DNA from: JBAZOO01 sp041648735
GTDB lineage: Bacteria > Verrucomicrobiota > Lentisphaeria > Oligosphaerales > CAITYL01
Assembly (NCBI GenBank): GCA_041648735.1
Contig: JBAZOO010000002.1
Coordinates: 108,374 to 172,373, forward strand
Reading direction: 5' to 3'
DNA length: 64,000 nt
In this document: positions 1 through 8,306 of the stretch, one piece after another
Position numbering within the stretch: the first letter of the stretch is position 1
Layout of the letters: every line of letters starts with the position of its first letter
Notes under the pieces: model-generated
What the model saw: only the letters and a program-made list of their open reading frames with translations
The model's database searches: none
Told to the model about the DNA's origin: nothing
Program-made: the position numbers and the translations under genes

Positions 1-121
1 TGCCTGCGGCCGTTCCCCGCGCCATGACCTCCAGGCGGAATCCGGGTCCCGGCGGCCGGGGGTGATTTTCTCGACTTTGCAGAACTCCAACCGCTTCAAG
101 AGCAGGCAAGGAAAGGTTGAC

Positions 122-427
122 ATGTCGGTCAAGATCAGACTTCGCAGAACCGGAAAGATCAATCAGCCGTGCCATCGCATCGTGGTGACGGACATCCGGT
201 CGCCCCGGGACGGCAGCTTCATTGAGTGCATCGGCTTCTACGATCCCCGCCACAAGGTGGAACAGATCGACCTCGCCCGCGTTGACTACTGGGTCGGCAA
301 AGGGGCCAAGGCCTCCGACACCGTCGGCGCCATTGTCAAGCGCGCCCGCGAAGGCAAGCCGATGACCCCGGAACAGGCCAAGGAAAAGGCCGCGACGCCG
401 GCCGCCACCCCCGCCGCCGGGAACTAA
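122..427 (+). CDS. rpsP: 30S ribosomal protein S16
   Basis: Small-subunit ribosomal protein bS16, which helps assemble the 5' domain of 16S rRNA. The 101-residue product opens with the family signature MSVKIRLRRTGK and carries the conserved stretch ending GFYDPRH. An AGGAAAGG ribosome-binding site lies just upstream of the chosen ATG; the same frame stays open further upstream but without a binding site. The C-terminus is an Ala/Pro-rich tail (AATPAATPAAGN), a common divergent end in this family. It is the first gene of a plus-strand run with khpA, trmD, rplS, rnhB and pcnB, the usual bacterial rpsP neighbourhood. Confidence 0.97.
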   Translation: MSVKIRLRRTGKINQPCHRIVVTDIRSPRDGSFIECIGFYDPRHKVEQIDLARVDYWVGKGAKASDTVGAIVKRAREGKPMTPEQAKEKAATPAATPAAGN

Positions 428-487
428 CCCACACGGGGCGTTGCCGCCCGGGCCATTCCGGGCCGCGCCCACAACGGGACACGGACC

Positions 488-808
488 ATGTTCGGATTTC
501 TGAAAAAACTGTTTGTCGCCGCCCCCGCCCCAGCCGCGGCCGGCGCTCCGGCGGCCGCCGGTGCCGCTGGCAATGACGCCTTCGTCGAGTTTGTCGTCCG
601 CGCGCTGGTGGACAATCCGGCGGCGGTCAAGATCAACCAGGAGACCCGGGGCGACGGCCGGGACGTCACCCTGCGGATCGCCTGCGACAAGAAGGATGTG
701 GGCAAGATCATTGGCAAGAGCGGCAAGACGATCGCCGCCATCCGCATGCTCGTCAACGGCGCCGCCGGGCGCAGCGGGCAGCGGGTGAATGTCGAAGTGC
801 TCGACTGA
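488..808 (+). CDS. khpA: KH-domain RNA-binding protein KhpA
   Basis: Small single-KH RNA-binding protein of the YlqC/KhpA family. The 106 residues contain the KH GxxG loop in KIIGKSGKTIAAIR near residues 77-90. KhpA proteins bind many RNAs, often paired with KhpB, and lie between rpsP and trmD in many bacteria, exactly as here. The N-terminus carries about 28 residues not found in short KhpA proteins: a hydrophobic MFGFLKKLFVAA start followed by an Ala/Pro/Gly linker. An ATG preceded by an ACACGGACC context is used. rimM, which often sits next in this operon, is absent. Confidence 0.9.
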   Translation: MFGFLKKLFVAAPAPAAAGAPAAAGAAGNDAFVEFVVRALVDNPAAVKINQETRGDGRDVTLRIACDKKDVGKIIGKSGKTIAAIRMLVNGAAGRSGQRVNVEVLD

Positions 809-830
809 GGCGCCTGGGCGCCGGGGAGTC

Positions 831-1526
831 ATGCGGATTGATTTCATCACCCTTTTCCCGGCGCTGCTGGCCGGGCCGCTGACCGAATCCATCATCGGCC
901 GGGCTTGCCGGGAAGGACGGGTGAACGTCGGTTGCACCGACTTCCGGGAGTTCACGGCGGACCGCCACCGGTCCGTGGATGACTCGCCCTACGGTGGCGG
1001 TGCCGGAATGGTGCTCAAGCCGGAACCGTTGGCCGCCGCGGTGGCCAAGCTGCGGACTCCGCAAAGCCGGGTGATCCTGCTCTCCGCCCAAGGGCGGCCG
1101 TTCAACCAGAGGCTGGCGGAAACATTTGCGAAGGAAACACATCTCGTTTTTGTCTGCGGCCATTACGAAGGCGTGGATGAGCGGGTTCGGCAAACCTTGG
1201 TTGATGACGAAGTGAGCATTGGCGGATTCGTGCTGACCAACGGCACCTTGGCCGCCATGGTGGTGGCGGATGCCGTGATCCGGCTGCTGCCGGGAGTGCT
1301 GGGGTCGGCCGAGTCGGCGGCCCGCGAATCGTTCGGAGAAGAAGGACTGCTGGAATATCCCCAATTCACCAGGCCGGAAACTTGGCGTGGCCACACGGTG
1401 CCGCCAATCCTGCGTTCCGGCGACCATGGCGCCATTGGCCGCTGGCGCCGCGAGCAGCAATGGCTGCGCACCCTGGCCACCCGGCCCGATTTGATCGACA
1501 ACGCTTGGAAGGAGACGAATTCATGA
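831..1526 (+). CDS. trmD: tRNA (guanine37-N1)-methyltransferase
   Basis: Transfers methyl from S-adenosylmethionine to N1 of G37 in tRNAs and so prevents +1 frameshifting. The 231-residue product begins MRIDFITLFP and shows the trefoil-knot SPOUT signatures YGGGAGMVLKPEPL, CGHYEGVDERV and SIGGFVLTNG. The ATG at 831 is chosen because a GGGGAG ribosome-binding site sits just before it and family homology starts there; an upstream in-frame start would overlap khpA. The stop overlaps the rplS start as ATGA, indicating translational coupling. Confidence 0.96.
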   Translation: MRIDFITLFPALLAGPLTESIIGRACREGRVNVGCTDFREFTADRHRSVDDSPYGGGAGMVLKPEPLAAAVAKLRTPQSRVILLSAQGRPFNQRLAETFAKETHLVFVCGHYEGVDERVRQTLVDDEVSIGGFVLTNGTLAAMVVADAVIRLLPGVLGSAESAARESFGEEGLLEYPQFTRPETWRGHTVPPILRSGDHGAIGRWRREQQWLRTLATRPDLIDNAWKETNS

Positions 1527-1879
1527 ACACGATCCAGAAAATGCAGATGGAAAACCTCAAGGCCGACCTCCCCGCCTTCAATGTCGGCGACACCGTCCGG
1601 GTGGACGTGCTGATCAAGGAAGGCGACAAGGAACGCATCCAAGCCTTCACCGGCAACGTCATCGCCAAGAGCGGCCGCGGCATCACCGAGACCTTCACCG
1701 TCCGGCGCGTCGCCTTTGGCCAGGGGGTGGAGCGCATCTTCCCGGTCAACTCCCCCCGGGTCGCCAAGATCGACGTCATTCGCCGCGGCAAGGTCCGCCG
1801 GGCCAAGCTCTACTACCTGCGCGGCCTCATCGGCAAGGCCTCCCGCATCCAGGAAGCGGCCAAGGAACAGCAGGCCTGA
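1523..1879 (+). CDS. rplS: 50S ribosomal protein L19
   Basis: Ribosomal protein bL19, located at the 30S-50S interface. The 118-residue product contains the family stretches FNVGDTVRVDV, GRGITETFTVRR and KLYYLRGLIGKASR. The ATG overlaps the trmD stop by four bases (ATGA) and has a GGAGACG binding site inside the end of trmD. Length and position after trmD are standard. Confidence 0.96.
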   Translation: MNTIQKMQMENLKADLPAFNVGDTVRVDVLIKEGDKERIQAFTGNVIAKSGRGITETFTVRRVAFGQGVERIFPVNSPRVAKIDVIRRGKVRRAKLYYLRGLIGKASRIQEAAKEQQA

Positions 1880-1902
1880 CTGGCAACCCCTGCCGCCCAC
1901 CA

Positions 1903-2598
1903 ATGGCCTGCCGCCGGACAGCCGCCGCCCGTCAGGGCGAAGTAGACCTGCTCGCCTTCGAGCGGGAGGCTGCCGCCGGCGGGTTTGCGCGCATTGCCGG
2001 GGTTGACGAAGCCGGCCGCGGCCCCTTGGCCGGGCCGGTGGTGGCCGCCGCCGTCGTCCTGCCCGCCACCGGGCCGCTGCCCCCCGTGTTCGACTCCAAG
2101 CAGCTCACCGCCCGCCGGCGCGAAGAGCTGGCCGCGGCTTTGGAAGTGTTGCCGGGCATTGCCTTCGCCATTGCCGCCGTCCCCGCCGCCGAGATCGACC
2201 GGCTGAACATCCTCAAGGCCACCCATCTGGCCATGCGCCAGGCGCTGGAACAGCTCGACCCCGCCGCCGAGTTCGCCCTGGTTGACGGCCTGCCGGTGCC
2301 CGGCCTGCCCGTGCCCAGCCGCGCCATCGTCAAGGGCGACGCCCGCAGCGCCAGCATCGCCGCCGCCAGCATCCTCGCCAAAGTCTACCGCGACCGCTAC
2401 ATGGCCGCCGCGGACGCGCGCCACCCGGGCTATGGCTTCGGCCAGCACAAGGGCTATGGCACGGCCGCGCACCTGGCGGCGCTGGAGCGCCTCGGCCCCT
2501 CGCCCGAACACCGCCTCTCCTTCGCTCCCGTCGCCCTGGCCGCCGGACTTGTGCCGCGCCAGCCTGAACTCCCCTTCGCCCGCCCCGCAGGAAGCTGA
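1903..2598 (+). CDS. rnhB: Ribonuclease HII
   Basis: Endoribonuclease that cleaves the RNA strand of RNA-DNA hybrids and removes misincorporated ribonucleotides. The 231-residue protein shows the catalytic motif GVDEAGRGPLAGP (D35, E36), the DSKQLTARRR motif, the acidic VDGLPV (D127) and the C-terminal SILAKVYRDRYM. The N-terminal 20 or so residues before the catalytic motif are typical in length. It follows rplS by 23 bases and ends one base before pcnB, so it belongs to the same operon. Confidence 0.95.
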   Translation: MACRRTAAARQGEVDLLAFEREAAAGGFARIAGVDEAGRGPLAGPVVAAAVVLPATGPLPPVFDSKQLTARRREELAAALEVLPGIAFAIAAVPAAEIDRLNILKATHLAMRQALEQLDPAAEFALVDGLPVPGLPVPSRAIVKGDARSASIAAASILAKVYRDRYMAAADARHPGYGFGQHKGYGTAAHLAALERLGPSPEHRLSFAPVALAAGLVPRQPELPFARPAGS

Positions 2599-2599
2599 C

Positions 2600-3904
2600 A
2601 TGGTGTTGCAGAGACTGAAATCGGATCCGCCCGTCACGGAAATCATTTCCCGCCTCGCCGGCCACGGCTACGAAGGGTGGATCGTCGGCGGCGCCGTCCG
2701 CGACCTGCTCCTCGGCATCCAGCCCAAGGACTACGACATCGCCACCTCCGCCACCCCCGAGGAGGTGAAGAAGGTCTTCGGCCGCCAGTCCCGGATCATC
2801 GGCCGCCGCTTCCGCCTCGTCCACGTCATCCTCAACGGCAACACCTACGAAGTCTGCACCTTCCGCCGCGACCCGACTCCGGGGGAGCGTTCCACCCGCG
2901 ACGGCGACGACGGCGTCATGATCTGGAACGACAACGTCTACGGCACCCGTGTCCAGGACGCCTCCCGGCGCGACTTCACCGTCAACGCCATGTTCTTCAA
3001 CCCGCTGGGGGAGGGGGAGCTGTACGACCCGCACCGCGGCGAGGCCGACATCCGCAACCGCGTGGTGCGCGCCATCGGCGACCCGGCCGTGCGCCTGGCC
3101 GAGGATCCCGTCCGCATCATCCGCGCCCTCAAGCTCGTCGCCCATTTCGATTTCACCTTGGAGCCGGCCTTGGAGCAGGCCATCCACGAGCAGGCGCCCA
3201 AGCTCGCCCTCAGCTCCACCGCCCGCCTCTTCGAGGAGCTGCTGAAGGTGCTGGGCAAGCCTTGCGCCCTGAAGATGTTCGAACTTTGCCGGCGCTTCGG
3301 CGTGCTGGCCGCCTTCTTCCCGCGGGTGGACGCCTGCTGGGAGACGGCGGATGGCCACCTGCTCCGCCAGCTTCTATCCATCCGCGACCGCCGCCTCGCC
3401 GCCGGCGTCTACGCCAAGTCCCAGACCATGGGGCTGGCGACCGTCGCCCTCGCCCCGGTCGCCAGCGCCCTGCGCCAGCTTTCCGGCGCTGCCGCCCCGC
3501 TGTGGCTGCCGGCTCCGGAAATGGCCTCCTGTGCCCGCGACACCCTGCGCCGCCTCTTCGAGCCGTACGCCATGCCCCGCTTCCTCCAGGCCCGCGTCCG
3601 CGACACCCTCATGCTCCTGCCCGCCTTCCTGGAGCCCGGCCCCGACGACTTCGTCGTGCGCCATCCGCAATACCGCTACGCCCGCGAACTCTTCAGCATG
3701 TTCGCCGAGCACCACGGGTGGGATGCCGCCGAGTTGGAGCAGTGGCCGGCCCCGCCGCGCTTCGTCGCCTATACCGGCGAAGCCGCCCGCGGGGGCGGCG
3801 GTGGCGACCGTTCGCGCCGGCCGCGCTACCGGGGCGGCCGCAGTGGCGGCCGGGGTGGCCGGCCAACGCCGTCCGCCGCCGGCCCCGGCGGGGCCGGCGC
3901 CTAA
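2600..3904 (+). CDS. pcnB: Poly(A) polymerase / tRNA nucleotidyltransferase family, PcnB-type
   Basis: Class II nucleotidyltransferase that adds 3' poly(A) tails (PcnB) or CCA. The 434 residues contain the nucleotide-binding and catalytic motifs GGAVRDLLLG and DYDIATSATPEEV, the CTFRRD segment, the DFTVNAMFFNP motif and the ADIRNRVVRAIGDPAVRLAEDPVRIIRALK region (given here as adjoining motifs GDPAVRLAEDP and VRIIRALK). The FGRQSRIIGRRFRL segment favours PcnB over a CCA-adding enzyme, though motif reading alone cannot exclude the latter. The last 40 residues are an Arg/Gly-rich RGG-like tail, likely RNA-binding. Start ATG lies one base after the rnhB stop. Confidence 0.88.
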   Translation: MVLQRLKSDPPVTEIISRLAGHGYEGWIVGGAVRDLLLGIQPKDYDIATSATPEEVKKVFGRQSRIIGRRFRLVHVILNGNTYEVCTFRRDPTPGERSTRDGDDGVMIWNDNVYGTRVQDASRRDFTVNAMFFNPLGEGELYDPHRGEADIRNRVVRAIGDPAVRLAEDPVRIIRALKLVAHFDFTLEPALEQAIHEQAPKLALSSTARLFEELLKVLGKPCALKMFELCRRFGVLAAFFPRVDACWETADGHLLRQLLSIRDRRLAAGVYAKSQTMGLATVALAPVASALRQLSGAAAPLWLPAPEMASCARDTLRRLFEPYAMPRFLQARVRDTLMLLPAFLEPGPDDFVVRHPQYRYARELFSMFAEHHGWDAAELEQWPAPPRFVAYTGEAARGGGGGDRSRRPRYRGGRSGGRGGRPTPSAAGPGGAGA

Positions 3905-3959
3905 CGCCCCCGGCTTCAGCCGGTGGGCATTATTCGCCAGGCGGAATTCCGCTGCCGGC

Positions 3960-5006
3960 TCAGCCCCCGTGTCCGGGCTGGCGTGCGGCCGGGGGTGTCG
4001 CCTTGGCCGCCGGGGCGGCGGCAGGCGGCTGCTGGTAGCCCCAGTCGAAGAGGCCGGCCACCAGCCGGTCGCGGTTCTTGGCTGTCGAGCAGCCGGTGGC
4101 CACCGCGATCAGCCGGCGGCCGTTGCGCAGGCAGGTGGCGGTGACGCAGTTTCCGGCCTTGTTCGTCAGCCCGGTCTTGAGCCCGTCCACGCCGGGGCAG
4201 TTCAGCCGGGAAATGAGAGTGTTGTGGTTGAACAGCTCGGTCGGCTTCGGCGTGTCCTTGCGGATCCAGTCCATCTTGATCGCCGAGATCCGCATGAGGT
4301 CGGGATACTCCAGCAGCCGCGCCGCCAGCAAGGCCAGTTCGCGGGCGGTGGCCTCGTTCTCCGGCGCGTTCCGTGCCGGCGGCAGCCCGTGGGCGTTGTA
4401 GAACTTCATGCCTGGGCAGCCCAGCTCCTGGGCGCGGCGGTTCATGGCGGCGACGAAGGCGGCCGCGTCACCCCCGCCCAGATGCTCCGCCAGCAGGTGC
4501 GAGGCGTCGTTGGCGCTCTTGATCATCACGCATTTGAGGAGTTCCTCGGCGGTGAAGATCTCCTTCGGATCCAGCCAGACCTGGCTGCCGCCGATCTTCG
4601 CCGCCGTGGGGGTGACCGGGATGCGCGTCGCATAGTCCAGCCGCTTCTCCTTGTGGATCGCCTCCATGGCCAGCAGCGCGGTCATCATCTTGGTCATCGA
4701 GGCGATGGCGGCCGGCTGGTCCGGGCTCTTCTGCCAGAGGATCTGGCGGCTGCCCAGGTCGACCAGGATGCCGGTGCGGCAGTCCTGGGCCAAGGGCGCC
4801 AGCTTGGCCGGCAAGGGGGCGGCCGGCGCCACGCCGAGCGCGAAACGCGCCATCGTCAGCTCGGGCGGCGGGGGCGGCGGCTGCGCCTGGCTGGCGGCGG
4901 CCGCTTCCGGCGCCGGCGCCGGCTCGGCGCCGCGGTTGCGCAGCAGGAACCAGGCAAGCCCGCCCACATGGGCGAGCAGGACGAGGGCGATGATCCATTT
5001 TTTCAT
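3960..5006 (-). CDS. D-alanyl-D-alanine carboxypeptidase (peptidase S11)
   Basis: Penicillin-binding serine peptidase that trims the terminal D-Ala from peptidoglycan stem peptides in the periplasm. The 348-residue protein has an N-terminal membrane anchor (residues 1-22), a Pro/Ala-rich linker to about residue 50, and all three active-site motifs: SMTK (S103-K106), SAN (S164-N166) and KTG (K277-G279, within DGLKTGLTNKAG). The C-terminal PBP5-like domain is missing; the protein ends in a Pro/Ala-rich tail. So this is a short DacA/DacF-type enzyme. It is transcribed away from pcnB, which ends 55 bases from its stop. Confidence 0.93.
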   Translation of the reverse strand: MKKWIIALVLLAHVGGLAWFLLRNRGAEPAPAPEAAAASQAQPPPPPPELTMARFALGVAPAAPLPAKLAPLAQDCRTGILVDLGSRQILWQKSPDQPAAIASMTKMMTALLAMEAIHKEKRLDYATRIPVTPTAAKIGGSQVWLDPKEIFTAEELLKCVMIKSANDASHLLAEHLGGGDAAAFVAAMNRRAQELGCPGMKFYNAHGLPPARNAPENEATARELALLAARLLEYPDLMRISAIKMDWIRKDTPKPTELFNHNTLISRLNCPGVDGLKTGLTNKAGNCVTATCLRNGRRLIAVATGCSTAKNRDRLVAGLFDWGYQQPPAAAPAAKATPPAARQPGHGG

Positions 5007-5114
5007 GGGCTAAAGGGGGCGGCGGCGGCCGGTGGACGGTGGGGTTGATGGGGCGGGGCAATTCCGGATAACATAATGGGCCCCCGGCGGTTTTGCGGGG
5101 GATTGTCATCAGTC

Positions 5115-5147
5115 CCATGGGACTCATGGGACTCATGGGACTCATGG
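5115..5147. repeat. 9-bp tandem repeat (GGGACTCAT) at the 3' end of the FAD dehydrogenase gene
   Basis: About three and a half copies of a 9-bp unit reading CATGGGACT on the plus strand. The stop codon of the minus-strand FAD dehydrogenase gene lies inside it, so copy-number change could shift the extreme C-terminus. The rest of 5007-5114 holds no gene that I can see. Confidence 0.8.
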
Positions 5148-6791
5148 CTCCCACCGGGGCGGCAGCCCCGCCCCCCCGGCCGTCGCCTGGAGCCAGGCGG
5201 CGACGCTGCGCCAGCCGTCGAGGGCGCTGGTGACGATGCCACCGGCGTGGCCGGAACCTTCGCCGACCGGCAGCAGCGCCGGCCAGCCCAGCGCCGCGCC
5301 GTGCGGAGTCCGCACCACCCGCACCGGGGCGCTGGTGGTGGTCTCGATGCCGAGCAGGACGCCGTGGCGCACCCAGCCGGGGTGTTTGCGTTCCAGGAGC
5401 CCCAGCCCTTCGCGCAGGCGTGCCGCCACGGGCGCGGGCAGCAGCGCCTTGAGGTCGGCGGGCACGGTTGGCCGGCGGCAGGAGGTCGCCGGCAGTCGCC
5501 GGGAGGGGCGTCCGGCAAGGAAGTCGGCCGCCGTCTGGGCCGGGACGGCATAGGCGCCGCCGCCCAGCTCGAAGCAGCGCCGCTCCAGCGCTTCGCGCCA
5601 GCGGAGCATCCCTTCGGCGTCGCCCGGCAGTTCGGCGGCGCCGACGGGGGTGACGATCCCGGCGTTGGTGAAGGGGGAGTCGCGCCGGCTGCTGGACATG
5701 CCGTTGACGTTGAGCAGGCCGGCGGCGGCCGCGCCGGCGACCACCTCGCCGCCGGGGCAGCAGCAGAAGCTGTAGACGCTGCCGCCGCCGGCCAGGGCGG
5801 CGGTGACGTTGTACTGGACGTGCCCCAGGGCGGCCCGGAGCCGCGGGTCGGGGCCGTGGAAGAGGCGGCTGGCGAACTCCGCGGGATGCTCCAGCCGGCA
5901 GCCGATGGCGAGCGGCTTGGGTTCCAGCGGCACGCCGGCGGCGAGCAGGAGGCGGTAAGTGTCGAAGGCGGAATGGCCGCAGGCGAGGATCAGCGGCCGG
6001 GCGGCGGTCCAGGCGCCGTCCAGGGCGATTTCCAGGCCGCCGCCGGCGGTGGCGGTGCGGCGGAGGCCGTCGAGGCGGGTGCCGAAGCGGAAGCGGGCGC
6101 CCATGGCCTCCAGCCGGGCCCGGAAGCGCGGGAGCAGCCCGAGCAGGCGGTCGGTGCCGATGTGGGGCTTGGCGTCGTAGAGGATTTCCGCGGGCGCGCC
6201 CAGCTCCGCCAGGGTCGCCAGGATCTTGCTGGCCAGCGGATCCTTGGAGCGGGTGTTGAGCTTGCCGTCGGAGAAGGTGCCGGCGCCGCCTTCGCCGAAA
6301 TAGAGGTTGGACTCGGGGTCGAGTTCGCCGGCGGCCCAGAAGCGCTCCACGGTGGCGGCGCGTTCCGGCACCGGCTGGCCGCGGTCGAGGATCAGGGGCG
6401 GCAGCCCGGCCTCGCACAGCGCCAGGGCGGCGAAGAGCCCGGCCGGGCCGGCGCCGACGACGACGGGCGTGGCGCCGGGGAGGCGGACGGGGGCCAGGGC
6501 CGGCGGTGGTTCCTCCCGCCAGGGCGCGAACGTTGCCGGCGGGCGGGCGTCGGCCGCCAGGCGCACGGCCAGGCGGTAGAGGAACTTGACCTGGCGGTGC
6601 TGGCGTGCGTCAATGCTGCGCCGGAGGATGCGGAGTTCGCAAAGCCGGTCCGGCGGCAGCCGCAGGGCGGCGGCGGCGGCGGCGCGCAGGTCCTGGGCGG
6701 CGAGCACCGGCAGTTCGAGTTGCGGCAGTTCAAGCCACACGTGCCCGGCCTCCGGCTTGGGGGGAAGGGCGGCCGCCGGCGGCGGGCTCAC
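5142..6791 (-). CDS. FAD-dependent dehydrogenase (COG2509-like)
   Basis: Cytosolic flavoprotein of the uncharacterised FAD-dependent dehydrogenase family. The 549 residues comprise an N-terminal domain of about 105 residues, an FAD-binding Rossmann motif VGAGPAGLFAALALCEAG near residues 111-128, the family motif NLYFGEGGAGTFSDGKLNT and a C-terminal FAD-contact segment with G-rich GEGSGHAGGIVTSALDG. Substrate is unknown. The start is a GTG whose bases overlap the stop of the upstream sugar dehydrogenase gene (GTGA), suggesting translational coupling. No convincing Shine-Dalgarno site is visible, which fits coupling. Confidence 0.85.
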   Translation of the reverse strand: MSPPPAAALPPKPEAGHVWLELPQLELPVLAAQDLRAAAAAALRLPPDRLCELRILRRSIDARQHRQVKFLYRLAVRLAADARPPATFAPWREEPPPALAPVRLPGATPVVVGAGPAGLFAALALCEAGLPPLILDRGQPVPERAATVERFWAAGELDPESNLYFGEGGAGTFSDGKLNTRSKDPLASKILATLAELGAPAEILYDAKPHIGTDRLLGLLPRFRARLEAMGARFRFGTRLDGLRRTATAGGGLEIALDGAWTAARPLILACGHSAFDTYRLLLAAGVPLEPKPLAIGCRLEHPAEFASRLFHGPDPRLRAALGHVQYNVTAALAGGGSVYSFCCCPGGEVVAGAAAAGLLNVNGMSSSRRDSPFTNAGIVTPVGAAELPGDAEGMLRWREALERRCFELGGGAYAVPAQTAADFLAGRPSRRLPATSCRRPTVPADLKALLPAPVAARLREGLGLLERKHPGWVRHGVLLGIETTTSAPVRVVRTPHGAALGWPALLPVGEGSGHAGGIVTSALDGWRSVAAWLQATAGGAGLPPRWEP

Positions 6792-8074
6792 AGGCGGCCA
6801 TCGACCATGGCCTTGGGGAGGAGCGACTTGATGTCGAAGATGACCAGGTTGGACTTGGTGAAGCGGCCGAAGTCGAGTTCCTTGAACTGCGCGTGGGCGA
6901 CGGCGACGATGACGGCGTCGTAGCAGCTCTGTTCCGCGCTGGAGGGCAGGGGGATGAGGTCGAGGCCGTATTCATGCTTGACTTCGCCGGCGTCGGCCCA
7001 GGGGTCGGTGACGCTGACGCGGACGCCGAACTCCTGGAGTTCGTGGATCAGGTCGATCACCCGGGAGTTGCGGATGTCGGGGCAGTTCTCCTTGAAGGTG
7101 ATCCCGAGCACCAGCACCCGGGAGTCGCGGACGGTGTGCCCCTTCGTGATCATCAGCTTGATCAGCCGGTGGGCGACTTCCAGCCCCATGGCGTCGTTGA
7201 GCCGGCGGCCGGCGAGGATGATTTCCGCGGTGTAGCCGAGGGCCTGGGCCTTGTGGGTCAGGTAGTAGGGGTCAACGCCGATGCAGTGGCCGCCGACCAG
7301 GCCGGGGCGGAAGGGCAGGAAGTTCCATTTGCTGCCGGCGGCCTCCAGCACCTCGGTGGTGTCGATCCCCATGCGGCTGAAGATCATCGAGAGTTCGTTG
7401 ACGAAGGCGATGTTGATGTCGCGCTGGGAGTTCTCGATGACCTTGGCGGCTTCGGCGACCTTGAGCGAGCTGGCGAGGTGGGTGCCGGCGCTGATCACGG
7501 TGCGGTAGAGGGCGTCGACGGCCTGGGCCGCCGCCGGGGTGGAGCCGGAGGTGACCTTCTTGATCTTGGTGACGGTGTGGAGCTTGTCGCCCGGGTTGAT
7601 CCGCTCCGGGCTGTAGCCGCAGAAGAAGTCCTGGTTGAAGGCCAGCCCGGAATGCCGTTCCAGGACGGGGACGCAGTCCTCCTCGGTGCAGCCGGGGTAG
7701 ACCGTGCTCTCGTAGATGACGATGCCGCCGGGGCGCAGCGCCTTGCCGACGGTCTCGCTCGCCTTGAGCAGGGGGGTGAGGTCGGGGATCTTGTGGTTGT
7801 CCACCGGCGTGGGGACGGTGACGATGAAGATGTCGGCCTGGCGCAGCGCCGCGGCGTCGGCGGTGAAGCTGAGCTTGGTGGCGGCCTGGAGCTGCTCCGC
7901 GGTGACCTCCAGGGTGCGGTCGTGGCCGGCGCCCAGCTCGCGGATGCGCCCGGGATTGATGTCGAAGCCGAGGGTCCGGAATTGCTTGCCGAACTCGACG
8001 GCCAGGGGGAGGCCGACGTAGCCAAGGCCGATGACGGCAAGGGTGGCGGAGCGGTTTTCGATCTGGTCGAGCAT
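6788..8074 (-). CDS. tviB: UDP-N-acetyl-hexosamine 6-dehydrogenase, TviB/WbpO type
   Basis: NAD-dependent dehydrogenase that oxidises C6 of a UDP-sugar (by family UDP-GalNAc or UDP-GlcNAc) to the uronic acid for surface polysaccharide. The 428 residues show the N-terminal Rossmann motif VIGLGYVGLPLAVEFGK, the central helix region and the catalytic cysteine in GGHCIGVDPYYL (about residue 263), followed by the C-terminal VLGITFKENCPDIRNSR motif. The GHCIGVDPYYL form and the length match the TviB/WbpO branch rather than UDP-glucose dehydrogenase. ATG at 8074 is chosen over upstream in-frame starts because family homology starts at MLDQIENR. No glycosyltransferases are nearby, so the polysaccharide is unknown. 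Confidence 0.88.
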   Translation of the reverse strand: MLDQIENRSATLAVIGLGYVGLPLAVEFGKQFRTLGFDINPGRIRELGAGHDRTLEVTAEQLQAATKLSFTADAAALRQADIFIVTVPTPVDNHKIPDLTPLLKASETVGKALRPGGIVIYESTVYPGCTEEDCVPVLERHSGLAFNQDFFCGYSPERINPGDKLHTVTKIKKVTSGSTPAAAQAVDALYRTVISAGTHLASSLKVAEAAKVIENSQRDINIAFVNELSMIFSRMGIDTTEVLEAAGSKWNFLPFRPGLVGGHCIGVDPYYLTHKAQALGYTAEIILAGRRLNDAMGLEVAHRLIKLMITKGHTVRDSRVLVLGITFKENCPDIRNSRVIDLIHELQEFGVRVSVTDPWADAGEVKHEYGLDLIPLPSSAEQSCYDAVIVAVAHAQFKELDFGRFTKSNLVIFDIKSLLPKAMVDGRL

Positions 8075-8231
8075 GGCGGGGGCTTTCCTGGATCCACGGA
8101 CAGGCAAACAAGCACGGCCCGGGGGAGGGAGCCCCCACGGGTGACGGCATCGAGTTTGGAAGTATAATCGGGGAAGGCGATTTTGGAAATCCCGCGCCGC
8201 CGGCGTTGCCGCGGATCGTGGCCCGGAGTGG

Positions 8232-8259
8232 TTGCCCTTTGCCGGCCGCTGCCTATATT
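8232..8259 (+). promoter_or_regulatory. Possible sigma-70 promoter for the type IIG gene
   Basis: TTGCCC, 16-base spacer, TATATT on the plus strand, placing transcription start about 40 bases before the ATG at 8307. The sequence is a stand-out AT patch in GC-rich DNA in the divergent gap 8075-8306, which holds no gene that I can see. Inference from consensus only. Confidence 0.4.
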
Positions 8260-8306
8260 CGATTTCCAACCCCGGAAACACTCAGCTTCACCCGATCCTT
8301 CGCCGC

